This document shows positions 12,701 through 16,392 of a DNA stretch of 23,624 bases, piece after piece. The notes beneath the pieces are model-generated. The model was not told the DNA's origin and did not search any database. It saw nothing but the letters and a program-made list of their open reading frames with translations. The first letter of the stretch is position 1. Each line of letters begins with the position of its first letter. Source of the stretch: a virus. Position numbers and translations under genes: made by a program. The stretch spans positions 1-23,624 of IMG/VR virus record IMGVR_UViG_3300025120_000559; one strand, written 5' to 3'.

Positions 12701-12865
12701 ACTACTTCACATTACCTGGGCGATTATAGTTGGGGTAGAATTAATTTCAACTCTAGAGTTGGAATAAACACATTTAACTTCTACGGAAATGATGGTTACA
12801 CGGGGATTTCAACATCCGCTCTGGTTATCAGACAAAATCCTTTGAAGTATGATAATTATATTTAA
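773..12865 (+). CDS. 7: Giant gp7-like baseplate wedge / virion structural protein with YHYH domain (4030 aa)
   Basis: One unbroken frame of 4030 codons, about four times the length of T4 gp7 (about 1030 aa). Near the N-terminus, residues ~198-222 read FYKSKGTSRSFEILFRALYG then EDVEV, closely matching the FYSTKG..SYKFLFKVLYNEEVEI stretch I recall from the C-terminal half of T4 gp7. The preceding VRDDYPLLVDFLKQYYV also resembles a gp7 segment. A second gp7-like motif (NEYYQKLSYSLKSS, then FDKW and GHIAG) appears only at residues ~2429-2464. Between them lie HG..GD and GxGY beta repeats, an Asp-rich stretch (~1180-1194) and a YHYH-type domain (~1240-1337). After it come three ~121-residue EYG repeats (~2560-2890), a FINDVLQVPG module (nt ~11390-11430), more GxGY strands and a SWGRINF-containing C-terminus. 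No signal peptide or membrane segment is evident. The ATG at 773 follows gp6 by six bases; upstream AAAGA is only a weak ribosome site. Expected role: wedge initiator holding gp10 and gp8, with large surface-exposed additions. The gp7 identity is inferred. Confidence 0.8.
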   Translation: MSVDRIKFQNIVESQVPDYVRDDYPLLVDFLKQYYVSQEFESGTYDIVQNIDQYVKVEELTHLKTSTILGADLSYTDTTITTNSIENFTEGFPTRDGLIQIDDEIVYYEYKTDTSFENCRRGFSAVTSYEGSYTPDELVFTATEADTHTKNTEIKNLSILFLQKFLLKLKAQVVPGFEDRPLYSGLNQENFIYHSDSFYKSKGTSRSFEILFRALYGEDVEVIRPSDYLLTPSNANFRATSDIIVEKYLGDPMDLKNKTLFQDISGARGSVSNVIPVVYKGVVYYQVSLDLGYQRDINVDGTILGSFIPNQKTKVLNDVSIGSTHIDVDSTIGFPEEGTLDTIDVDDNEYIVTYSTKNNNQFFNISSVSNIIKKGTDISLYNLAYAYVNESETQDKIEVKISTALKNITFEEKTFSLKKDDTIQVQSIGIEKYTEKTRNWNLNVKAGWKVQSFNLTDFSSKKYSIVLNEDHLLEIGNKVHFIDKNNIFTEGTVSSISSGKEFSANTQTLLDSSKDYRVENQILYTNSTKYSYLNKYFANVQNTYSKFNDDLLVSSNSIPSYRNVLINPYNRSLTFSGAASNNTIQLLSSGDHGFYTGDAIYYTPDEVVTTTTDIDGNTISTSVLSTFNDVVEGVFYAKRVDSLNIKLSKSRSNLFNDIFVTLSGTVSNAKFEYFNFYNKTFQPQSIYREILPPINKSGEYKTVSGYTGILNNGVEILNYKSPNKLNYGSITKIKIVNNGRGYDIINPPIVRIDDNIGTGATGITNVKGQLERIDILDSGFDYQDKPIVSISGGNGINAAAEVRLSSVTHSVLFNAEQNSAQVSLGSSTIGFSTYHKFRDSEEVIYLTDSQKAVGGLSTAASYYIGVIDSKTVKLYETIDDSVAGINTVRLRFFGNGVHRFQSSTLKNTVTSVVVTNPGTGYENKQRSIVGVNTAANEFTIKNHGYSEKEIVRYTSSSTPIDGLVELKNYYVVKLDNDRFSLTEVGTGNTNVNYYYDRNVKVEIRSVGSGSFNYQPIIVSVDGITGVSTRSNQDFSCQVQPIFRGNVESIDVTSGGVGYGSSDVINFDRKPVVTLFSGSGAILIPVVNNGQIVDVLVNNSGSGYNSPPDLELQTSTGKNAVLTPVLKNGRIQSVKIIKAGAGYVPDKTSIKVTASGNEVVVDPTIDQWNINLFERNLNIIDDDDGFLDDNINDDELQYSCLYAPRPLRENTFVVTGTDEDNTNYGTPDLTLLNGVEVSNTFHSPIIGWAYDGNPIYGPYGFTKASGSGFVKEMKSGYELNSNIVNRPSVSQYSLGFFIEDYVYTGVGDLDEHNGRFCVTPDYPNGVYAYFATINEINDSVGPFQGFRRPQFPYLIGDSYYSVPNNFNFRSSSNQTEYDIESNHWLRNTYYYNLDNEETGYNYIFNSNIVKKQVIEVTSASLGAVEGVGILTGGSNYKINDSVIFDNLNSGGNGARARVTTLDGKSVDTVSIASTIFYDIEFTPFNDGSFIGFSTQIHSFNNNDIVNVSGLSSYFGGFDKGYRVGVRTDNFVLTLGISTANTNDVGYIYVNGLLEFPYIRPDDIFKVDNEKVKVLNIDKKTGRIRVQRAVEGSNGAPHTNSSILFEDPKKFSINVGALKTTRVFNINNILYFDPVESVGLGTVLGTGIGNTITFSNPGVGLTQVFVQPQSIYYPDHNLRLNDSILYSTNSGSSIQVWNGTSAGYINLSTYQKLYAVPLSKDSIGISSNKVGLGSTGVYVGVNTSTSLLYFTNVGTGNTHKFTTNLNKVVTAEVSKNTVTVSTSSTHGLTRGDVVNVNIKPTTNKTVIVKYDDHNRRIVFDPKSFTTGNVDVIKNSINFSGEFFKLGDKVIHTSSSPSGGLENEGIYYIVPFNDTKVRLVKEKYEVNLENPNFIDITSSSTGTLSKINPQVQIKKNDTLTFDLSDSSLSFISGGVSYSAFDMNLYSDRECSNTFFTSGKTSKFEVEKTGNPGIGTNSSLKLSVLDSVPTQLYYKFDIDNLDIIPNVKSDIFIDTKVSSFNGIEVVQSFYNGNHNIVGVGTTAFQYTLKNLPEISLYNSTNSNSTYTTTSRSAFGSIAKINVSDGGAGYKELPGITSIRSGIGSNAIITLSSNSIGEILSTRFEDIGFNYPSDQTLRVITNVPEVLEVESLQSFDTIGITSSGKNYLVNPQLVILDGYTNQVVSDADIRYTLGNTEVDIFKNTNGLYSNTPTIIPIKNSNGVGISSIVYTQSTNSVRVFLNAQFSETQEFRYKTGEKILIEGVSVSLGSTDKGYNSENYNYTLFEVTGFDSQLGGSGAYFDYSLDGHLKSGEKPGIIDYPRSSGRAIPESDFPVFNIKLKPNNFNTDEVVTSGKNRGIVERWNPTNRRLVVSTPNEFEIGSKVIGESSGIEVIIVNKFNFNSTVATGAGTTFVNGWKTNSGFLNDSLQKIPNNEYYQKLSYSLKSSIAFDKWDDAISSLGHIAGLAKFADLKVESEEQVPGGLIVTSAQSDVEVVIDVISEASIHCWHDFDNVSENSFYINNTITSDEIIFENKILSDYNESFGNRVLSIDDFSNTFNSVERLEKYSNVRVFPATHTYNKILTYCRDQVLTNQRQIEFVSVLHDNDTAYISEYGELDTQNNLGTFDFVVSGDPTEWLLRFYPISFAYNSYDVNTLSFSILDSISGVGTTSFGNIIQVDSTHVNVPASTTTTIASIPNTYRSAKLLVQIEDTSDNYSVDELNLIHDGTNVYLLEYGNISTNITGFGTFNAYVDGSNIDVDLIPSVGVGLTVNTSIIATSDNAGVAGTTHLNSAKLDSKFTSISASGSPTANTIASYSGITEAGYHIVTVEDTTNNNYESFEVITIQSVSSPSEFVEYANIQSSGSLGQVGIDTTSGTLNLTYTPNASIDVQVRVFTIGMDPSTDNGRPDLINLNNLHIDGDQKTYTGTLFDLVTAFDLKHKGDQIFLRGFDGSDPAIVSTTNNTISIPNHFFVTGEEVVYSSPGAGTTAAIGIVTTTVPGIGLTDKLPTTLYVVASNSKDLTFATTSENALNLSPVVLSIGSTGIGAGHTITATKQSQKVLLAVDNIVQSPIVSFGITTTLAQDVVFQQDILLTGITSIFTGDNLRIGDEILTVASVGVGNTTSVNVLRGRLGTSRGSHFIGDLVEKLSGEYNIIGNTLNFASAPKGPEPAGVTTAENPDETDWTGITSYSSFQGRSFMRSGVVNSTNETYYQNYIYDNISDQFTGIRSEFSMKVGGSNITGISTLNSFVVINGIVQQPTGNQPPSLQVGDYRMSENTGVTSITFTGNDGLPTGYDPNNGAYPIGGLMVSVGSSNGFGYQPLVSAGGTVTVSSTGTITAVSIANSGSGYRTGIQTIVNVGVQTYSTGTPNIEFIGTAAVSGGHIVSVAITNPGVGYTGTNLPDLIFDEPLSYDNIPLSYSPGYVGSGQSATVDVVVGQGSSVISFTLRNYGFGYGNGERLSIPTGGSTGIPTDPSLTFERFQILIDEVYYDKFNSWSVGELEVLDTLDNEFDGQKTNFQITLNEVPFTIAAAAGSPIDVEQTLIVFINDVLQVPGKGFIFNGGSIIQFTEAPKVNDTSKIIFYKGTNGVDVRFVDILETIKPGDSLDIDNNSELGQGIPLDEDPRVVIGISTVDTTFTNPYSGPGITTDANLLRPVTWCKQLTDKIIDGEVVGKDRIHYEPLIYPASYLIQPVSAAATFGYIDTIVPLYDGENEASQRSFQNFVVITSQDEIIQATASATVSSGGTISSINITNTGVGYTLAPEITISTPVGVGTTQRASVTTNVVGGGIDFIVINNPGTGYTSSNPPEILIETPDFIREEIPVNSYLGDYGIVVAMGRSTVSGQDELITDFYIPEDSFMRDINLVGSAVTVSQLDTGDYFTMFDTNVSIASTTSGTLISQRIDGSIIGITTIFADLVYQVKNAVTVESNVSGVGITYVRRIFSNLSGISTGVAFDKSFLTFDSTIFTFDSRNFEVFSGGITTSHYLGDYSWGRINFNSRVGINTFNFYGNDGYTGISTSALVIRQNPLKYDNYI
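2978..4205 (+). repeat. Cluster of GxGY-type beta repeats within the gp7-like protein
   Basis: Six copies of a short strand-turn motif of the form hydrophobic-x-x-G-x-G-Y followed by a Pro-containing strand occur here: VNNGRGYDIINPP (~2978), ILDSGFDYQDKP (~3090), VTNPGTGYENK (~3510), VTSGGVGYGSS (~3925), VNNSGSGYNSPP (~4058) and IIKAGAGYVPD (~4175). They alternate with segments rich in GTGA or GSGA, suggesting a repeated beta hairpin or beta-helix-like shape. The DNA is diverged between copies, so these are old protein-level repeats. Further copies lie downstream in the same gene near 5054, 7003, 7130, 7235, 10783, 10922, 11096, 12010 and 12137. Confidence 0.7.
4490..4783 (+). other. YHYH-type domain within the gp7-like protein
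   Basis: Residues ~1240-1337 read HSPIIGWAYDGNPIYGPYGF, later GDLDEHNGRFCVTPDYPNG and then VYAYFATI. The GWAYDG.PIYGPYG block and the LDE.NGRF block are hallmarks of the YHYH domain found in secreted bacterial proteins and in cyanophage structural proteins. The namesake Tyr-His-Tyr-His is here Tyr-Ala-Tyr-Phe (residues 1326-1329, nt 4748-4759), so the histidines are missing. An upstream Asp-rich segment and LYAPRPLRE (nt ~4370-4395) belong to the lead-in I associate with this domain in cyanophages. The molecular function of the domain is not established. Confidence 0.75.
8462..9460 (+). repeat. Three tandem ~121-residue EYG beta modules in the gp7-like protein
   Basis: Three related units share an order of strands ending in (E)EYG or EYA, then a Leu/Phe-Gly turn and an alternating hydrophobic strand. 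The anchors are SEYGELDTQNNLGTF (Glu codon at 8594), LEYGNISTNITGFGTF (8957) and VEYANIQSSGSLGQV (9323). The anchor spacings are 363 and 366 bases, that is 121 and 122 residues, which supports a true tandem domain repeat. The module lies directly downstream of the second gp7-like motif. Its role is unknown; an Ig-like or other beta-sandwich decoration is plausible. Confidence 0.65.
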
Positions 12866-12868
12866 TAT

Positions 12869-12876
12869 AATAAATA
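12869..12876 (+). promoter_or_regulatory. Probable T4-type late promoter (AATAAATA) upstream of the fibre-like gene
   Basis: The octamer AATAAATA lies in the 35-base gap and differs at one position from the T4 late promoter TATAAATA, which the phage sigma factor gp55 recognises at -10. Late promoters of this type have no -35 element. The octamer ends 24 bases before the ATG at 12901, leaving room for a short leader. The same octamer recurs in the gap on the other side of the fibre-like gene. The gap is very AT-rich, so chance occurrence cannot be excluded. Confidence 0.6.
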
Positions 12877-12900
12877 AACCTATAAAGAGACTCAGAAGTA

Positions 12901-14796
12901 ATGGCAAAACTTGGAATTAACACAGGTACTAGCCCAAATGATGATACTGGAGATTCCCTCTTAGATGGGGCAGTAAAAATTAATAAAAACTTTAATGAAG
13001 TTTATACTCTTCTTGGTGACGGTACGACATTGTCTGTCGGTGTCGTTACTGCCATTACCGCTGGCAGTAATATTAGTGTAAGTAGCGCTACTGGTAATGT
13101 AACAATCACCGGACTAGCAAACACGGCTAATGTAATTACTGATAGTCTTGTCGTTACCGGAATTAGTACACTTGGTACTACAGTAGTAACATCATTAGGA
13201 GTCCCCCTCATATCAACTGGGGTGAACGTGACTGGTGTTGTTACTGCAACATCATTTGTTGGAGATGGTTCTGGACTTTCTGGACTGACTGGTATTGTAA
13301 CTAGTATTGTTGCTGGTACTAATGTCACTGTCTCCAACAATAGTGGAACATATACAATTAACTCTTCTGGAGGAGGAGGTGGTGGTATTACAACCGCCAA
13401 TATAAGCGCGGACACTTTACAAGTTTCTGGTGTTTCAACATTTTCTGGAAATACTATAACTAATGGACGAGCTAGTATAGGAAATAGTAATCCTGGAAAT
13501 GCAAATTTAGCAATTGTTAATACTACTGGTAATAATGCATCGTTTTCTATTGGTCAAAATGTAGATGGAACTGGTCAAAATCATCTTGGAATATATTATG
13601 GTACTGCCTTAGGTACACCACCTGGAGCAGATATATTCACCTCCAATGGTAATATGAGTTTCTGGGTTGATGGTGCTGGTGGTGGGGCTGGCAGTTCAGA
13701 AATTGAATTTGGAAACGCTTTTGGTGCTGGTGGTGGTGCCACCTGGATGTCTATATCTTCTAGTGGTGTTGAGGTAACAGGTGTTGTTACTGCTACATCA
13801 TTTACTGGTGATGGTTCTGGACTGACTGGTATTGTAACTAGTATTGTTGCTGGTACTAATGTCACTGTCTCCAACAATAGTGGAACATATACAATTAACT
13901 CTTCTGGAGGAGGAGGTGGTGGTGGTATTTCTGGAATCGATATTCAGGATGAAGGTAGTGCATTATCTACATCTGCGACTACATTAAACTTTGTTGGTGG
14001 AGGTGTAGTTGCATCAGGAACTGGAACAACTAAAACAATTACTATCGCTGGTGGAGGAGGTGGTGGTGGCATTACGACCGCTAATATAAGTGCTGATACT
14101 TTACAAGTTTCCGGTGTTTCAACATTTTCTGGAAGTGTTATAACTAATAATGCAAATTTATCAATTGTTAATACTACTAGTAATAATGCTCATATTACCG
14201 TTGGTCAGAATGTAGATGGAACTGGTCAGAATCACCTTGGAATATACTATGGTACTTCTCTAGGTACACCACCTGGAGCAGATATATTTACCTCTAATGG
14301 TAATATGAGTTTCTGGGTTGATGGTTCTGGCTTCGGACCTGGTGGTTCAATAATTGAATTTGGAAACGCTTTTGGTCCTGCTGCTGGTGGCGCCACCTGG
14401 ATGTCTATATCTTCTAGTGGTCTTAGTGTGGGTGCTGGTGTTACCTATTCTGGTGACGCATCTTACATAACAGCAGGAAAGTGGAATCTAGGTGCCAATG
14501 GATCAACGGATTACACATTTGATGGACCTGGATTCAGTGGTGCTACTAATGATCCAATCTTATACCTCGCAAGAGGGCAGACCTATGAGTTTGTAAATGG
14601 AATGAATGCTCATCCATTCCAGATTAGAGTATCGAATGGTGGTGCTGCTTATAATACTGGTGTCACTAATAACGGCACATCAAACGGAACAGTGAGATTT
14701 GAAATTCCTATGGATGCACCAAATACATTATATTATCAATGTACATCGCACGCTGGAATGGGTAACACAATTAGTGTTTATCCTAACACTATCTAA
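12901..14796 (+). CDS. Fibre-like structural protein: gp10-like N-terminal anchor, Gly-rich repeats, cupredoxin-like C-terminal domain (631 aa)
   Basis: Residues 1-45 (LGINTGTSPNDDTGDSLLDG, then KINKNFNEVYTLLGDG) strongly resemble the N-terminus of T4 gp10, where NIGNVVDDGTGDYLRKGG and KINENFDELYYELGDG attach the protein to the baseplate wedge. The rest is unlike gp10. The middle contains the fibre motif VVTATSF.GDGSGLTG, duplicated blocks of ~117-127 residues (from residues ~163 and ~391) and three runs of 6-7 glycines acting as linkers. Residues ~527-631 look like a cupredoxin: LARGQTYEFVNG, AHPF (His571), then LYYQCTSHAGMG with Cys614, His617 and Met620. The Cys-x2-His-x2-Met spacing is that of amicyanin. 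No signal peptide is seen. The ATG at 12901 lies downstream of a late-promoter octamer; a clear ribosome site is lacking. In T4 order gene 8 would follow gene 7, so this gene sits between them as an extra fibre. Role inferred: wedge-attached fibre or tip; copper binding is untested. Confidence 0.8.
   Translation: MAKLGINTGTSPNDDTGDSLLDGAVKINKNFNEVYTLLGDGTTLSVGVVTAITAGSNISVSSATGNVTITGLANTANVITDSLVVTGISTLGTTVVTSLGVPLISTGVNVTGVVTATSFVGDGSGLSGLTGIVTSIVAGTNVTVSNNSGTYTINSSGGGGGGITTANISADTLQVSGVSTFSGNTITNGRASIGNSNPGNANLAIVNTTGNNASFSIGQNVDGTGQNHLGIYYGTALGTPPGADIFTSNGNMSFWVDGAGGGAGSSEIEFGNAFGAGGGATWMSISSSGVEVTGVVTATSFTGDGSGLTGIVTSIVAGTNVTVSNNSGTYTINSSGGGGGGGISGIDIQDEGSALSTSATTLNFVGGGVVASGTGTTKTITIAGGGGGGGITTANISADTLQVSGVSTFSGSVITNNANLSIVNTTSNNAHITVGQNVDGTGQNHLGIYYGTSLGTPPGADIFTSNGNMSFWVDGSGFGPGGSIIEFGNAFGPAAGGATWMSISSSGLSVGAGVTYSGDASYITAGKWNLGANGSTDYTFDGPGFSGATNDPILYLARGQTYEFVNGMNAHPFQIRVSNGGAAYNTGVTNNGTSNGTVRFEIPMDAPNTLYYQCTSHAGMGNTISVYPNTI
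13279..13386 (+). repeat. 108-bp perfect direct repeat, copy 1
   Basis: This segment is identical, base for base, to 13816-13923, 537 bases downstream. It encodes SGLTGIVTSIVAGTNVTVSN, then NSGTYTINSS and a Gly run. Perfect identity over 108 bases, including third codon positions, points to recent duplication or ongoing gene conversion inside the fibre-like gene. Confidence 0.9.
13387..13767 (+). repeat. Long imperfect direct repeat in the fibre-like gene, unit A
   Basis: Unit A encodes ITTANISADTLQVSGVSTFS, an Asn-rich strand, GQNVDGTGQNHLGIYYGT, TPPGADIFTSNGNMSFWVDG and ATWMSISSSG. Unit B at 14071-14421 carries the same blocks with scattered, mostly synonymous substitutions and lacks about ten residues (ASIGNSNPGN) near the front. 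The diverged copies suggest this duplication is older than the perfect 108-bp repeat. Confidence 0.85.
13816..13923 (+). repeat. 108-bp perfect direct repeat, copy 2
   Basis: This is an exact copy of 13279-13386. It is followed by a Gly run one codon longer and then by GISGIDIQDEGSALS instead of unit A, so the two copies lead into different sequence. Confidence 0.9.
14071..14421 (+). repeat. Long imperfect direct repeat in the fibre-like gene, unit B
   Basis: This is the second copy of the block at 13387-13767, preceded by a seven-glycine run (14050-14070). It ends with ATWMSISSSG like unit A, then leads into LSVGAGVTYSGDAS and the cupredoxin-like domain instead of another VVTATSF motif. Each unit may be one beta module of a fibre shaft or head. 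Confidence 0.85.
14482..14793 (+). other. Cupredoxin-like domain (amicyanin-type Cys-x2-His-x2-Met) at the fibre C-terminus
   Basis: The domain starts near YTFDGPGFSG and NDPILYLARGQTYEF, a strand typical of the start of blue-copper domains. His571 in NAHPFQI matches the first copper histidine. Cys614, His617 and Met620 in YYQCTSHAGM match the C-terminal loop ligands, and GNTISV is the closing strand. Cys614 is the only cysteine I find in the protein, as expected for a retained ligand. Whether copper or any metal is bound cannot be decided from the sequence; the fold might serve purely as a scaffold. Confidence 0.7.
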
Positions 14797-14803
14797 AATC
14801 TCT

Positions 14804-14811
14804 AATAAATA
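14804..14811 (+). promoter_or_regulatory. Probable T4-type late promoter (AATAAATA) upstream of gp8
   Basis: This octamer lies in the 33-base gap before gp8 and ends 18 bases before the ATG at 14830. It matches the T4 late consensus TATAAATA at seven of eight positions and has the same flanks (TAATAAATAA) as the octamer before the fibre-like gene. It would drive gp8 and the DUF4815 gene, which follow with only a six-base gap between them. No transcription data are available. Confidence 0.6.
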
Positions 14812-14829
14812 ACAAAAAGTCCTAACAAA

Positions 14830-16386
14830 ATGGCAGCAATAATTACTGATCAACTTAGAATATTGAATGCTAAGAACTTTGTTGCCGGTATCCAGTCCAG
14901 CTCAAATTCTTATTATACTTTCATTGGTATTCCTAATGCAACGGACTATCAATCAAACTGGGATTCCAATCCTCCCACTCCGATTGATAGTTTTGAAACC
15001 TATAGTAACACATGGGATTCAATGCTTGCGTTGAAAAAAATAAATGCAAGTGATGTGAGTCAGGTTGTTAGGAAAGTAACCTGGACATCGGGTACTACCT
15101 ATGACATGTACCGTAATGATATTAGTAGAAATAATCCTTCACAACCCTCTGGCTCGTTTGACTTATATTCTACAAACTATTATGTAATGAATAGTGATTA
15201 TAGAGTCTATACTTGTCTCTATAATGGTGCTGACCCCGAAAACAACTTTGTTGGTGGTCCTTCTCTAGACGAACCAACCTTCACTGATCTAGAACCAAGA
15301 GAGGCGGGGAGTAGTGGTGATGGTTACATTTGGAAATACCTTTATACTATTAGTCCAAGTCAGGCAATTAAGTTTGACTCGACTAACTATATTCCTGTTC
15401 CTAATGATTGGTATTCAAGTACCAAAGATGCTCCAGTAAGAGATAATGCTACAAATAGTGGCCAATTAAAGGTTATTACGATTAGAAATCGTGGTGTTGG
15501 TATTGGAACAGCGAATAGAACATATACCAGAGTTCCTATCAAAGGTGATGGTAATGGTGCTGAGGTAACTATTGTCATCAATAATGACTCTAAAGTAGAA
15601 AGTATTAATATCTCTAAAGGAGGTTCTGGATATACCTTTGGTTCTGTTGATTGGGAAGCCGGTGGAGTTCCTACTGGTACAACTCTGCCAATTTTTAATG
15701 TAATTGTCCCACCACAAGGTGGTCATGGTGCAGATATCTATAATGAACTAGGTGCATATAATGTTCTGACATATTCTAGATTTGAAAATGATACAGAAAA
15801 TCCAGACTTTATCACTGGTAACCAGTTTGCATCTGTAGGACTTGTAGAAAATCCACATACACAGGGTTCAAGTTCAAATCTTATACTTGATAAGGCTAGT
15901 GCAGTATATGCTCTTAGATTGACCGGTACTGGTTATAGCTCAGCAACATTTACTCAGGATTCATATATTACTCAAACAGTCGGTGTTGGTTCGACTGCAG
16001 TTGGTAGAGTTGTTTCATATGATCAAGTTACTGGTATTCTAAAGTACTGGCAGGATAAATCAACTGCAGGTTTTAGTACCAATGGTTCATTAAATCCTGA
16101 CCCAACATATGGATTTAATATGAATAGATTTACCACTAATACGACTACTGGTGGTAGTTTTGCGATTGTTGGAGGAAGTGCCAACTTGGGTATTGACACA
16201 GTATTTACCGGTGTCTCTACAGTCCTAAATAATCGTACATATTATCTTGGTCAGTCCTTCACTAATGGTGTTTCACAACCAGAGTCTAAAAAATACTCTG
16301 GAAACATTATTTTCCTTGATAACAGACCTTCCGTAACAAGGTCTTCGTCACAGAAAGAAGATGTAAAGATTATCTTGCAGTTCTAA
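14830..16386 (+). CDS. 8: gp8-like baseplate wedge subunit (518 aa, with internal insertion)
   Basis: gp8 is a wedge protein that in T4 forms dimers on the baseplate. The match is clearest in two places. SGDGYIWKYLYTISP followed by NYIPVP (residues ~161-187) aligns with EPGDGYVWEYLFEIPP and NEYIVVP as I recall T4 gp8. The C-terminus FLDNRPSVTRSSSQKEDVK followed by IILQF (residues ~496-518) aligns with YMENRPPIIMAMDQTEEINI and LFTF. NQFASVGLVENP in between corresponds to KGFRQISIITNP. T4 gp8 is 334 aa; the extra length sits between residues ~205 and ~490 and includes ISKGGSGYTFG (residue ~260), the same GxGY strand found in the neighbouring giant protein. A late-promoter octamer lies upstream, no strong ribosome site is visible, and the next gene begins six bases after the stop in the same frame. 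Confidence 0.88.
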   Translation: MAAIITDQLRILNAKNFVAGIQSSSNSYYTFIGIPNATDYQSNWDSNPPTPIDSFETYSNTWDSMLALKKINASDVSQVVRKVTWTSGTTYDMYRNDISRNNPSQPSGSFDLYSTNYYVMNSDYRVYTCLYNGADPENNFVGGPSLDEPTFTDLEPREAGSSGDGYIWKYLYTISPSQAIKFDSTNYIPVPNDWYSSTKDAPVRDNATNSGQLKVITIRNRGVGIGTANRTYTRVPIKGDGNGAEVTIVINNDSKVESINISKGGSGYTFGSVDWEAGGVPTGTTLPIFNVIVPPQGGHGADIYNELGAYNVLTYSRFENDTENPDFITGNQFASVGLVENPHTQGSSSNLILDKASAVYALRLTGTGYSSATFTQDSYITQTVGVGSTAVGRVVSYDQVTGILKYWQDKSTAGFSTNGSLNPDPTYGFNMNRFTTNTTTGGSFAIVGGSANLGIDTVFTGVSTVLNNRTYYLGQSFTNGVSQPESKKYSGNIIFLDNRPSVTRSSSQKEDVKIILQF

Positions 16387-16392
16387 AGAATT

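Noticed and set aside
13002-13415. Minus-strand 137-codon open frame with a polyproline run
   Set aside because: It is the reverse complement of the Gly-rich repeats of the fibre-like gene; the prolines mirror GGN codons. Other minus-strand frames in the window are likewise shadows, with no ribosome site or recognisable domain.
12901-14796. Diversity-generating retroelement target in the fibre-like gene
   Set aside because: The repeated blocks differ mainly by synonymous changes and not at adenine-derived positions, and no template repeat or reverse transcriptase is present in the window.
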